From assembly GCA_003255065.1 (NCBI GenBank), contig QAOA01002392.1, forward strand, positions 1-64,000: a stretch of DNA of 64,000 nucleotides, written 5' to 3'. Positions 53,111-64,000 of this stretch are shown here, piece after piece. Numbering within the stretch: position 1 is the first letter of the stretch; each line of letters begins with the position of its first letter. The stretch comes from Cercis canadensis. Lineage: Eukaryota > Streptophyta > Magnoliopsida > Fabales > Fabaceae. The position numbers and the translations under genes were made by a program. The notes beneath the pieces are model-generated. The model was given only the letters and a program-made list of their open reading frames with translations. It was not told the origin of the DNA and made no database searches.

Positions 53111-53640
53111 CAGGGTCCCGGTCCAGATATAGTGACTTACTAGGAAACTGTCCCGTCCCTGATTCAGTGATCTACACGAAAAATATCTGAGTCAGAAACA
53201 GAGATGAACCGAAACAGGGTCCTGGAACAGATATAGTGACTCACCAGGAAACTGTCTCGTCCCAAAATCAGTGATCTACAAGAAAAATATCTGAGTCAGA
53301 AACAGCGATGAACCGAAACAGGGTCCCGGTCCAGATATAGTGACTTACTAGGAAACTGTCCCGTTCCTGATTTATTAATCTACAGGAAAAATATCTGAGT
53401 CAGAAACAGGGATGAACCGAAATAGGGTCCTGGTCCAGATATAGTAACTCTCTAGGAAACTGTCTCGTCCCAGATTCAGTGATCTACAAGAAAAATTTCT
53501 AAATCAGATACAGGGATGAACCGTAACAGGGTCCCGCTCCAAATATATTGACTCTCCAGGAAACTGTCTCGTCCCAGATTCATTGATCTACATGAAAAAT
53601 ATCTGAGTCAGAAACAGGGATCAACCGAAACAGGGTCCCA
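53111..53640. repeat. Ten-monomer higher-order repeat, copy 2 (partial)
   Basis: About five monomers of the 1,040-bp unit repeat before the array changes to the D/E/F families near 53.7 kb. Confidence 0.75.
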
Positions 53641-54748
53641 GTCCAGATATAGTGACTTACCAGGAAACTGCCTCGTCCCAGATTCAGTGATCTACAAGAA
53701 AAATATGTGAGTCAGAAACAGGGATGACCCGAAACAGGGTCCCGGAACAGATATAGTGACTCACAAGGAAATTATCTCGTCCCTGATTCAGTGATTAGCA
53801 AGAAAAATATCCGAGCCAGAAAAAGGGATGAACCAAAACTGGGTCCTGGTCCAAATATAGTGGCTTACCAGGAAACTATCCAGACACTTATTCAGTGATC
53901 TACACGAAAAATATCTGAGTCAGAAACAGGGATGAACCGGAACAGGGACCCGGAACAGATATAGTGACTTACAGGGAAACTGTCTCGTCCTTAATTCAGT
54001 GATCTACACGAAAAATATCTGAGTTAGAAACATAGATGAACCGAAACAGGGTCCCGGAACAGATATAGTGACTTACAGGGAACTGTCTCGTCCCTTATTC
54101 AGTGATCTGCAAGAAAAATATCTGAGTCAGAAACAAGGATGAACCGAAACAGGGTCCCGGTCCAGATATAGTGACTCTCTAGGAAACTGTCTGGTCCCAG
54201 ATTCAGTGATCTACAAGAAAAATATCTGAGTCATAAACAGGGATGAACCGAAACAGGGTCTCGGTCCAGATATAGTGACTTACCAGGAAACTGTCCCGTC
54301 CCTGATTCAGTAATCTTCACTAAAAATATCTGAGTTAGAAAAATAGATGAACCGAAACAGGGTCCCGGAACAGATATAGTGACTCAGCAGGAAACTGTCT
54401 CGTCCCTGATTCAGTGATCTACACGAAAAATATCTGAGTCAGAAACAGGGATGAACCGAAACAGGGTCCCGGTCCAGATATAGTGACTCTCCAGGAAACT
54501 GTCTCGTCCCAGATTCAGTGATATACAAGAAAAATATCTGTGTCAGAAACAGGGATGAACCGAAACAAGGTCCCGGAACAGATATAGTGACTCACCAGGA
54601 AACTGTCTTGTCCCTTATTAAGTGATCTGCAAGAAAAATATCTGAGTCAAAAAAAAGGATGAACCGCAACAGGGTCCCGGTCCAGATATAGTGACTATCC
54701 AGGAAACTGTCCCGTCCCTGATTCAGTAATCTACACGAAAAATATCTG

Positions 54749-54871
54749 NNNNNNNNNNNNNNNNNNNNNNNNNNNNNNNNNNNNNNNNNNNNNNNNNNNN
54801 NNNNNNNNNNNNNNNNNNNNNNNNNNNNNNNNNNNNNNNNNNNNNNNNNNNNNNNNNNNNNNNNNNNNNNN
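54749..54871. other. Assembly gap of 123 Ns
   Basis: The flanks (AATATCTG before, GGAACAG after) need 34 bases plus a multiple of 104. The 123 Ns do not fit, so the size is an estimate. Open frames through it should be ignored. Confidence 0.98.
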
Positions 54872-56640
54872 GGAACAGATATAGTGACTCACCAGGAAAT
54901 TGTCTCGTCCCTGATTCAGTGATCTGCAAGAAAAATATCCGAGCCAGAAAAAGGGATGAACCAAAACTGGGTCCCGGTCCAAATATAGTGACTTACCAGG
55001 AAACTATCCAGTCACTTATTCAGTGATCTACACGAAAAATATCTGAGTCAGAAACAGGGATGAACTGGAAAAGGGTCCCGGAACAGATATAGTGACTTAC
55101 AGGGAAACTGTCCCGTCCCTGATTCAGTGATCTACACGAAAAATGTCAGAATCAGAAACATAGATGAACCGAAACAGGGTCCCGGAACAGATATAGTGAC
55201 TCTCCAGGAAACTGTCTCGTCCCTGATTCAATGATCTACACGAAAACTATCTGAGTCAGAAACAGGGATGAACCGGAACAGGGTCCCGGAACAGATATAG
55301 TGACTTACAGGGAAACTGTCCTGTCCCTGATTCAATGATCTACACGAAAAATGTCTGAGTCAGAAACATAGATGAACCGAAACATGGTGCCGGAACAGAT
55401 ATAGTGACTAAGCAGGAAATTGTCTCGTCCCTGATTCAGTGATCTACACGAAAAATATCTGAGTCAGAAACAGGAATGAACCGGAACAAGGTCCCGAAAC
55501 AGATATAGTCACTTACAGGGAAACGGTCCCGTCCCTGATTCAGTGATCTACAAGAAAAATATCTGAGTCAGAAACAGGGATGAACCAAAATAGGGTCCCG
55601 GTCCATATATAGTGACTCTCCAGGAAACTGCCTCATCCCAAATTCAGTGATCTATAAGAAAAATATCTGAGTCAGAAACAGGGATTAACCGAAATAGGGT
55701 CCTGGAACAGATATAGTGACTCACCAGGAAATTGTCTCGTCCCTCATTCAGTGATCTGCAAGAAAAATATCCGAGCCAGAAAAAGGGATGAACCAAAACT
55801 GGGTCCCGGTCCAAATATAGTGACTTACCAGGAAACTATCCAGTCACCTATTCAGTGATCTACACGAAAAATATCTGAGTCAGAAACAGGGATGAACCGG
55901 AACAGGGTCCCATAATAGATATAGTGACTTACAGGGAAACTTTCTCGTCTCGGATTCAGTGATCTAAAAGAAAAGTATCTGAGTCAAAAACATAGATGAA
56001 CCGAAACAGGGTCCCGGAACAGATATAGTGACTCAACAGGAATTTGTCTCATCCCTGATTCAGTGATCTACACGAAAAATATCTGAGTCAGAAACAGGGA
56101 TGAACCGAAAAAGGGTCCCATAACAGATATAGTGACTTACCAGGAAACTGTCTTGTTCCTAATTAAGTGTTCTGCAAGAAAAATATCTGAGTCAAAAACA
56201 AGGATGAACCGAAATAGGGTCCCGGTCCAGATATAGTGACTATCCAGGAAACTGTCCCGTCCCTGATTCAGTAATCTACACAAAAAAAATCTGTGTCAGA
56301 AACAGGAATGAACCGAAACAGGGTCCCGGTCCAGATATAGTGACTCTCCAGGAAACTGTCTCGTCCCAGATTCAGTGAAATAGAAGAAAAATATCTGTGT
56401 CAGAAACAGGGATGAACCGAAACAAGGTCCCGGAACAGATATAGTGATTCTCCAGGAAACTGTCTCGTCCCAGATTCAGTGATCTACAAGAAGAATATCT
56501 GAGTCAGAAACAGGGATCAACCGAAACAGGGTCCCGGTCCAGATATAGTGACTCTCCAGGAAACTGTCTCGTCCCAGATTCAGTGATCTACAAGAAAAAT
56601 ATCTGAGTCAGAAACAGGGATGAACCGAAACAGGGTCCCG
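54872..56640. repeat. 17-monomer higher-order repeat, copy 1
   Basis: Rare variants recur 1,767-1,768 bp to the right (17 x 104 = 1,768): AAAATGTCNGANTCAG (55141 and 56909), GACTAAGCAGGAAATTG (near 55404 and 57171), GTCCCGAAACAG with GGAAACGGTCCC (near 55485 and 57252), and AATAGATAT followed by AAACTTTC. The similarity holds for about 12 monomers (to about 56110) and then fades. Copy 1 begins inside or just after the N gap. Confidence 0.85.
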
Positions 56641-57877
56641 GAACAGATATAGTGAGTCACTAGGAAATTGTCTCGTCCCTAATTCAGTGATCTGCAAGAA
56701 AAATATCCGAGCCAGAAAAAGGGATGAACCAAAACTGGTCCCGGTCCAAATATAGTGACTTACCAGGAAACTATCTAGTCACTTATTCAGTGATCTGCAC
56801 GAAAAATATCTGAGTCAGAAACAGGGATGAACCGGAACAGGGTCCTGGAACAGATATAGTGACTTACAGGGAAACTGTCTCGTCCCTGATTCAGTGATCT
56901 ACACGAAAAATGTCGGAGTCAGAAACATAGATGAACCGAAACAGGGTACCGGAACAGATATAGTGACTCACCAGGAAACTGTCTCGTCCCTGATTCAATG
57001 ATCTACACGAAAAATATCTGAGTCAGAAATAGGGATGAACCGGAACAGGGTCCCGGAACAGATATAGTGACTTACAGGGAAACTGTCCCGTCCCTGATTC
57101 AGTGATTTACACGAAAAATGTCTGAGTCAAAAACATAGATGAACCGAAACAGGTTCCCGGAACAGATATAGTGACTAAGCAGGAAATTGTCTCGTCCATG
57201 ATTCAGTGATCTACACGAAAAATATCTGAGTCAGAAACAGGGATGATCCGGAACAAGGTCCCGAAACAGATATAGTGACTTACAGGGAAACGGTCCCGTC
57301 CCTGATTCAGTGATCTACAAGAAAAATATCTGAGTCAGACACAGGGATGAACCAAAACAGGGTCCCGGTCCAGATATAGTGACTCTCCAGGAAACTGCCT
57401 CATCCCAGATTCAGTGATCTATAAGAAAAATATCTGAGTCAGAAACAGGGATGAACCGAAATAGGGTCCTGGAACAGATATAGTGACTCACCAGGAAATT
57501 CTCTCGTCCCTGATTCAGTGATTTGCAAGAAAAATATCCGAGCCAGAAAAAGGGATGAACCAAAACTGGGTCCCGGTCCAAATATAGTGACTTACCAAGA
57601 AACTATCCTGTCACCTATTCAGTGATCTACACGAAAAATATCTGAGTCAGAAACAGGGATGAACCGGAACAGGGTCCCAGAATAGATATAGTGACTTACA
57701 GGGAAACTTTCCCGTCTCTGATTCAGTGATTTACACGAAAAATATCTGAGTCAAAAACATAGATGAACCGAAACAGGGTCCCGGAACAGATATAGTGACT
57801 CAGCAGGAAACTGTCTCATCCCTGATTCAGTGATCTACACGAAAAATATCTGAGTCAGAAACAGGGATGAACCGAAA
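56641..57877. repeat. 17-monomer higher-order repeat, copy 2
   Basis: Partner of the copy starting at 54872, with the same order of F, E and D monomers and then the CTGCCTCATCCCA/CTATAAG monomer. The end is placed where the parallel is lost. Confidence 0.8.
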
Positions 57878-58221
57878 CAGGGTCCCGGTCCAGATATAGT
57901 GACTCTCCAGGAAACTGTCTCGTCCCAGATTCAGTGATCTACAAGAAAAATATCTGGGTCATAAATAGGGAAGAACAGAAACAGGGTCCCGTTCCTGATA
58001 TAGTGACATACCAGGAAACTGTCCCGTCCCTGATTCAGTAATCTACACGAAAAATATCTGAGTCAGAAACAGGGATTAAGCGAAACAGGGTCTCGGTCCA
58101 GATATAGTGACTTACCAGGAAACTGTCCCGTCCCTGATTCAGTGATCTACACGAAAAATATCTGAGTCAGAAACAGGGATGAAACGAAACAGGGTCCCGG
58201 AAAGAATATAGTGACTCACCA

Positions 58222-59100
58222 GGAAATTGTCTCGTCCCGGATTCAGTGATTTGCAAGAAAAATATCCGAGACAGAAAAAGGGATGAACCAAAACTGGGTC
58301 CCGGTCGAAATATAGTGACTTACCAGGAAACTACCTAGTCACTGATTCAGTGATCTACACGTAAAATATCTGAGTCAGAAACAGGGTTGAAACGAAACAG
58401 GGTCCCGGTCCAGAAATAGTGACTCTCTAGGAAACTGTCTTTTCCCAGATTCAGTGATCTACAAGAAGAATATCTAAGTCAGAAACAGGGATGAACCGAA
58501 ACAGAGTCCCAGTCCAGATATAGTGACTTACCAGGAAACTGTCCCGTCCCTGATTCAGTGATATACACGAAAAATATCTGAGTCAGAAACAGGGATGAAA
58601 CGAAACAGGGTCCCGGAACAGATTTAGTGACTCACCAGGAAATTGTCTCGTCCCTGATTCAGTGATTTGCAAGAAAAATATCCGAGCCAGAAAAAGGGAT
58701 GAACAAAAACTGGGTCCCGGTCGAAATATAGTGACTTACCAGGAAACTACCTAGTCACTGATTCAGTGATTTACACGAAAAATATATGAGTCAGAAACAG
58801 GTATGAACCGGAACAGGGTCCCGGAACAGATATAGTGACTTACAGGGAAACTGTCCCGCCCCTGATTCAGTGATCTACAGGAAAAATATCTGAGTCAGAA
58901 ACAGGGATGAACCGAAACAGGGTCCCGGTCCAGAAATAGTGACTCTCTAGGAAACTATCTCTTCCCAGATTCAGTGATCCACAAGAAGAATATCTGAGTC
59001 AGAAACAGGGATGAACTGAGCCAGGGTCCCAGTCCAGATATAGTGACTTACCAGGAAACTGTCCCGTCCCTGATTCAGTGATTTGTAAGAAAAATATCCG
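58222..59100. repeat. Four-monomer spacing of family F, two units
   Basis: Family F monomers at 58266, 58682 and 59098 are exactly 416 bp (4 x 104) apart. An E monomer follows each F, and CAGAAATAGTGACTC monomers (58411 and 58931) occur in both units. Confidence 0.75.
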
Positions 59101-60420
59101 AGCCAGAAAAAGGGATGAACCAAAACTGGGTCCCGGTCGAAATATAGTGACTTACCAGGAAACTACCTAGTCACTGATTCAGTGATCTACACGAAAAATA
59201 TCTGAGTCAGAAACAGGGATGAACCGGAACAGGGTCCCGGAACAGATATAGTGACTTACAGGGAAACTGTCCCATCCCTGATTCAGTGATCTACACGAAA
59301 AATATATGAATCAGAAACATAGATGAACAGAAAAAGGGTCCGGAACAGATATAGTGACTCACCAGGAAACTGCCTCGTCCCTGATTCAGTGATCTACACG
59401 AAAAATATCTGAGTCAGAAACAGGGATGAACCGGAACAAGGTCCCGCAACAGATATAGTGACTTACAGGGAAACTGCCTCGTCCCTGATTCAGTGATCTA
59501 CACAAAAAATATCTGAGTCAGAAACATCCCTGATTCAGTGATCTACACGAAAAATATCTGAGTCAGAAACAGTGATTAACCGAAACAGGGTCCTGGAACA
59601 GATATAGTGACTCAACAGGAAATTGTCTCGTCCCTGATTCAGTGATGTGCAAGAAAAATATCCGGGCCAGCAAAAGGGATGAACCAAAACTGGGTCCCGG
59701 TCCAAATATATTGACATACCAGGAAACTATCCAGTCACTGATTCAGTGATCTACACGAAAAATATCTGAGTTAGAAACAGGGATGAACCGGAACAGGGTC
59801 CCGGAACAGATATAGTGACTTACAGGGACACTGTCCCGTCCCTGATTCAGGGATCTACACGAAAAATATCTGAGTCAGAAACATAGATGAACCGAAACAG
59901 GGTCTCGGAACAGATATAGTGACTCACCAGGAAACTGTCTCGTCCCTGATTCAGTGATCTACACGAAAAATATCTGAGTCAGAAACAGGGATGAACCGAA
60001 ACAGGGTCCCGGTTCATATATAATGACTTACCAGGAATTTGTCTCGTCCCAGATTCAGTGATCTACAAGAAAAATAACTGAGTCAGAAACAGGGATGAAC
60101 CGAGACAGGATCCCGGAACAGATATAGTGACTTACCAGGAAAGTGGCCCGTCCCTGATTCAGTGATCTACAAGAAAAATATCTGAGTCAGAAACAAGGAT
60201 GAACCGAAACAGGGTCCCGGTCCAGATATAATGACTCTCCAGGAAACTGTCTCGTCCCAGATTCAGTGATTTACAAGAAAAATATCTGAGTCAGAAACAG
60301 GGATGAACCGAAACAGTGTCCCGGTCCAGATATAGTGACTCTCCAGGAAATTGTCTCTTCCTAAATTCAGTGATTTACTAGAAGAATATCTAAGTCAGAA
60401 ACGGGGATGAACCGAAACAG

Positions 60421-61640
60421 GGTCCCAGTCCAGATATAATGACTTACCAGGAAACTATCCAGTCCCTGATTTAATGATCTACACGAAAAATATCTGAGTC
60501 ATAAAACAGGGATGAACCGAAACAGGGTTCCGGAACAGATATAGTGACTTACCAGGAAATTGTCTTGTCCCTGATTCAGTGATTTGCAAGAAAAATATCC
60601 GAGCCAGAAAAAGGGATTTACCAAAACTGGGTCCCGGTCCAAATATAATGACTTACCAGGAAACTATCCAGTCACTGATTCAGTGATCTACACGAAAAAT
60701 ATCTGAGTCAGAAACAGGGATGAACCGGAACAGGGTCCCGGAATAGATATATTGACTTACAGGGAAACTGTCCCGTCCCTGATTCAGTGATCTACACGAA
60801 AAATATCTGAGTCAGAAACATAGATGAACCGAAACAGGGTCCCGGAACAGATATACTGACTCACCAGGAAACTGTCTCGTCCCTGATTCAGTGATCTACA
60901 CGAAAAATATCTGAGTCAAAAACAGGGATGAACCGGAACAGGATCCCGCAACAGATATAGTGACTTACAGAGAAACTTTCCCGTCCCTGATTAAGTGATC
61001 TACACGAAAAATATCTGAGTCAGAAAGGTGGATGAACCGAAATAGGGTCCCGGAACAGATATAGTGACTCACCAGGAAACTGTCCCGTCCCAGATTCAGT
61101 GATCTACAAGAAAAATATCTGAGTCAGAAACATGGATGAACCGAAACAGGGTCCCGGAACAGATATAGTGATTGACCAGGAAACTGTCCCATCCCTGATT
61201 CAGTGATCTACACGAAAAATATCTGAGTCAGAAACAGGGATGAACCGAAACAGGGTCCCAGTCCAGATATAATGACTTACCAGGAAACTATCCAGTCCCT
61301 GATTTAATGATCTACACGAAAAATATCTGAGTCATAAAACAGGGATGAACCGAAACAGGTTCCCGGAACAGATATAGTGACTTACCAGGAAATTGTCTCG
61401 TCCCTGATTCAGTGATTTGCAAGAAAAATATCCGAGCCAGAAAAAGGGATGAACCAAAACTGGGTCCCGGTCCAAATATAGTGACTTACCAGGAAACTAT
61501 CCAGTCACTGATTCAGTGATCTACACGAAAAATATCTGAGTCAGAAACAGCGATGAACAGGAACAGGGTCCCGGAATAGATATATTGACTTACAAGGAAA
61601 CTGTCCCGTCCCTGATTCAGTGATCTACACGAAAAATATC
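60421..61640. repeat. Eight-monomer tandem duplication (833-bp offset)
   Basis: GGTCCCAGTCCAGATATAATG followed by a GATTTAATGATC monomer occurs at 60421 and again at 61254, and family F at 60599 and 61432. Both offsets are 833 bp (8 x 104 + 1). The shared inserted base in CATAAAACAGGG supports common descent of the two copies. Confidence 0.8.
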
Positions 61641-64000
61641 TGAGTCAGAAACATGGATGGCTCGAAATAGGGTCCCGGTCCAGATCTAGTGACTCACCAG
61701 GAAACTGTCTCGTCCCTTATTCAGTGATCTGAATATAGTGACTTACCAGGAAACTGTCCCATCCCTGATTCAGTGATCCACAAGAAAATTATCTGAGTCA
61801 GAAACAGGGATGAACCGAAACAGGGTCCCGGAACAGATATAGTGACTTACCAGGAAATTGTCTCGTCCCTGATTCATTGATTTGCAAGAAAAATATCCGA
61901 GCTAGAAACAGGGATGAACCGGAACAGGGTCCCGCAATAGATATAGTGACTTACAGGGAAACTGTCCCATCCCTGATTCTGTGATCTACACGAAAAATAT
62001 CTGAGTCAGAAAGGTGGATGAACCAAAACAGGGTCCCGGAACAGATATAGTGACTCACCAGGAAACTGTCTCGTCCCAGATTCAGTGATCTAAAAGAAAA
62101 ATATCTAAGTCAGAAACAGGGATGAACCGAAACAGGGTCCCGGTCCAAATATAGTGACTTACCAGGAAACTGTCCCGTCCCTGATTCAGTGATCTAGACG
62201 AAAAATATCTGACAAAGATACAGGAATGAACCGTAACAGGGTCCCAGTCCAGATATAGTGACTCTCCAGGAAACTGTCTCGTCCCAGATTCAGTGATCTA
62301 CAAGAAAAATATCTGAATCAGATAAAGGGATGAACCGTAACAGGGTCCCGCTCCAGATATAGTGGCTCTCCAGGAAACTTCTCGTCCCAGATTCAGTGAT
62401 CTACAAGAAAAATATATGAGTCAGAAACAGGGATGAACCGAAACAGGTCCCGGAATAGATATAGTGACTCAACAGGAAACTGTCTCGTCCCAGATTCAGT
62501 GATCTACAAGAAAAAAATCTGAGTCAGACACAGGGATGAACCGAAACAGGGTCCCGGTTCATATATAGTGACTTACCAGGAAACTGTCTCGTCCCAGATT
62601 CAGTGATATACATGAAAAATATCTGAGTCAGAAACAGGGATGAACCGAAACAGGGTCCCGGTCCAGATATAGAGACTCTCTAGGAAACTGTCTCGTCCCA
62701 GATTCAGTGATCTACAAGAAAAATATTTGAATCAGATACAGCGATGAACCGTAACAGGGTCCCGGTCCAGATATAGTGACTCTCCAGGAAACAGTCTCGT
62801 CCCAGATTCAGTGATCTACAAGAAAAATATATGAGTCAGAAACAGGGACGAACCGAAACACGGTCCCGGAACAGATATAGTGACTCACCAGGAAACTGTC
62901 TCGTCCCAGATTCAGGGATCTACAAGAAAAATATCTGAGTCAGGAACAGGGATGAACCGAAACAGGGTCCCGATTCATATATAGTGACTTACCAGGAAAC
63001 TGTCTTGTCCCAGATTCAGTGATCTAGAAGAAAAATATCTGCGTCAGAAACAGGGATGAACCGAAACAGGGTCCCGGTCCAGATATAGTGACTCTCCAGG
63101 AAACTGTCTCGTCCCAGATTCAGTGATCTACAAGAAAAATATTTGAGTTATAAACAGGGATGAACCAAAACAGGGTCCCGGTCTAGATATAGTGACTTAC
63201 CAGGAAACTGTCCCGTCCCTGATTCAGTATTCTGCAGGAAAAATATCTGAGTCAGAAATAGAGATGAACCGAAACAGGGTCCCGGCCCACATATAGTGAC
63301 TCTCCAGGAAACTGTCTCTTCCCAGATTCAGTGATCTACAAGAAAAATATCTGAGTCAGAAACAGGGATGAACCGAAACAGGGTCCCGGTCCAGATATAG
63401 TGACTCTCCAGGAAACTGTCTCGTCCCAGATTCAGTGATATACAAGAAAAATATCTGAGTCAGAAACAGGGATGAACCGAAACAAGTTGCCGGTCCAGAT
63501 ATAGTGACTTACCAGGAAACTGTCTTGTCCCTGATTCAGTAATCTACACGAAAAATATCTGAGTCAGAAACAGGGATGACTCGAAATAGGGTCCCGGTCC
63601 AGATATAGTGACTCACCAGGAAACTGTCTCGTCCCTTATTCAGGGATCTGCAAGAAAAATATCTGAGTCAGAAACAAGGATGAACCGTAACAGGTTCCCA
63701 GTCCAGATATAGTGACTCTCCAGGAAACTGTCTCGTCCCAGATTCAGTGATCTACAAGAAAAATATCTGTGTCAAAAACAGGGATGAACCGAAACAAAGT
63801 CCCGGAACAGATATAGTGACTCACCAGGAAACTGTCTCGTCCCTTATTCAGTGATCTGCAAGAAAAATATCATAGTCAGAAACAAGGATGAACCGTAACA
63901 GAGTCCCGGTCCAGATATAGTGACTCTCCAGGAAACTGTCTCGTCCCAGATTCAGTGATCTACAAGAAAAATATCTGAGTCAGAAACAGGGATGAACCGA

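Larger units (their letters stand above)
34830..54748. repeat. 104-bp satellite array, segment 3 (~191 monomers)
   Basis: The longest uninterrupted piece of the satellite. It contains the perfectly homogeneous block at 35241-37622, a second short homogeneous block at 50060-50517, and several segmental duplications with offsets that are multiples of 104 bp (28, 8 and 10 monomers; listed separately). Family C anchor monomers occur at 41250, 42290, 44057, 44681, 46521, 47855, 48791, 49519, 50974 and 51805, mostly at whole-monomer spacings. The longest minus-strand open frame (41361-41774) is a product of the period. No gene seen. Confidence 0.97.
54872..64000. repeat. 104-bp satellite array, segment 4 (~88 monomers)
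   Basis: Up to about 62 kb the array is rich in families D (CTTACAGGG, CATAGATG, GGTCCCGGAAC), E (ATCCAGTCAC or ACCTAGTCAC after CTGGGTCCCGGTC) and F (ATCCGAGCCAG with AAAAAGGGATG). Family F lies at 54939, 55771, 56707, 57538, 58266, 58682, 59098, 59662, 60599 and 61432, mostly spaced by 4, 7, 8 or 9 whole monomers. After about 62 kb families A and B return and continue to the window edge. Phase-breaking junctions are at about 59527 and 61731. No gene seen. Confidence 0.96.

Noticed and set aside
12989-64000. CRISPR array
   Set aside because: The repeats follow each other directly with no unique spacers, the 104-bp monomer is far too long, and no cas genes are present.
12989-64000. 5S rDNA or rDNA spacer array
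   Set aside because: No 5S coding sequence, internal promoter boxes or rRNA segments are visible, and the monomer is shorter than a 5S gene.
12989-64000. Telomeric or subtelomeric repeat tract
   Set aside because: No TTTAGGG-type runs occur anywhere in the array.

Overview
The window holds no gene that I can support. It is two blocks of tandemly repeated, apparently non-coding DNA joined through an assembly gap. It looks like nuclear heterochromatin of a flowering plant. The main sign is a perfect 13-base match to the 3' end of plant initiator tRNA-Met (GGCTCTGATACCA), the usual primer site of plant Ty1/copia-type elements, placed next to a TG/CA boundary. The large satellite array and the lack of long open frames agree with this. 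I cannot name the species, and the plant assignment is inference.

Block 1 (1-12478) is an AT-rich 4,347-bp unit present 2.87 times head to tail (1-4347, 4348-8694, 8695-12478). The copies look identical wherever I compared them, including homopolymer runs. Inside the unit I see a minus-strand LTR-element fossil marked by the primer site, a second weaker LTR-like stretch, and a degenerate MITE-like element with about 95-bp inverted arms that spans the unit-to-unit join. The third copy stops at a single N (12479).

Block 2 (12480-64000) is a satellite with a 104-bp monomer, about 490 monomers by length, cut by N gaps at 12988, 21934-22158, 34829 and 54749-54871. At least six monomer families can be told apart by linked variants. 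They are arranged in higher-order repeats with offsets that are whole multiples of 104 bp (4, 6, 8, 9, 10, 17 and 28 monomers). One 2.4-kb stretch (35241-37622) is about 22.9 perfect copies of a single monomer, the most recent amplification here or an assembly effect. From 53.7 kb to about 62 kb the array is dominated by families rare elsewhere.

The most unusual signal is that the minus strand of the monomer reads like a small exon and intron. It has a GTAAGT or GTGAGT donor, a CTGAC branch-site-like motif, a T-rich tract and a TAG or CAG acceptor, which together bound a 31-nt 'exon' and a 73-nt 'intron'. This may mean the satellite grew from a piece of a transcribed gene, or that minus-strand transcripts could be spliced in repeated fashion; either is inference. 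The short open frames in the array come from a 104-bp period that is not a multiple of three and are not treated as genes.
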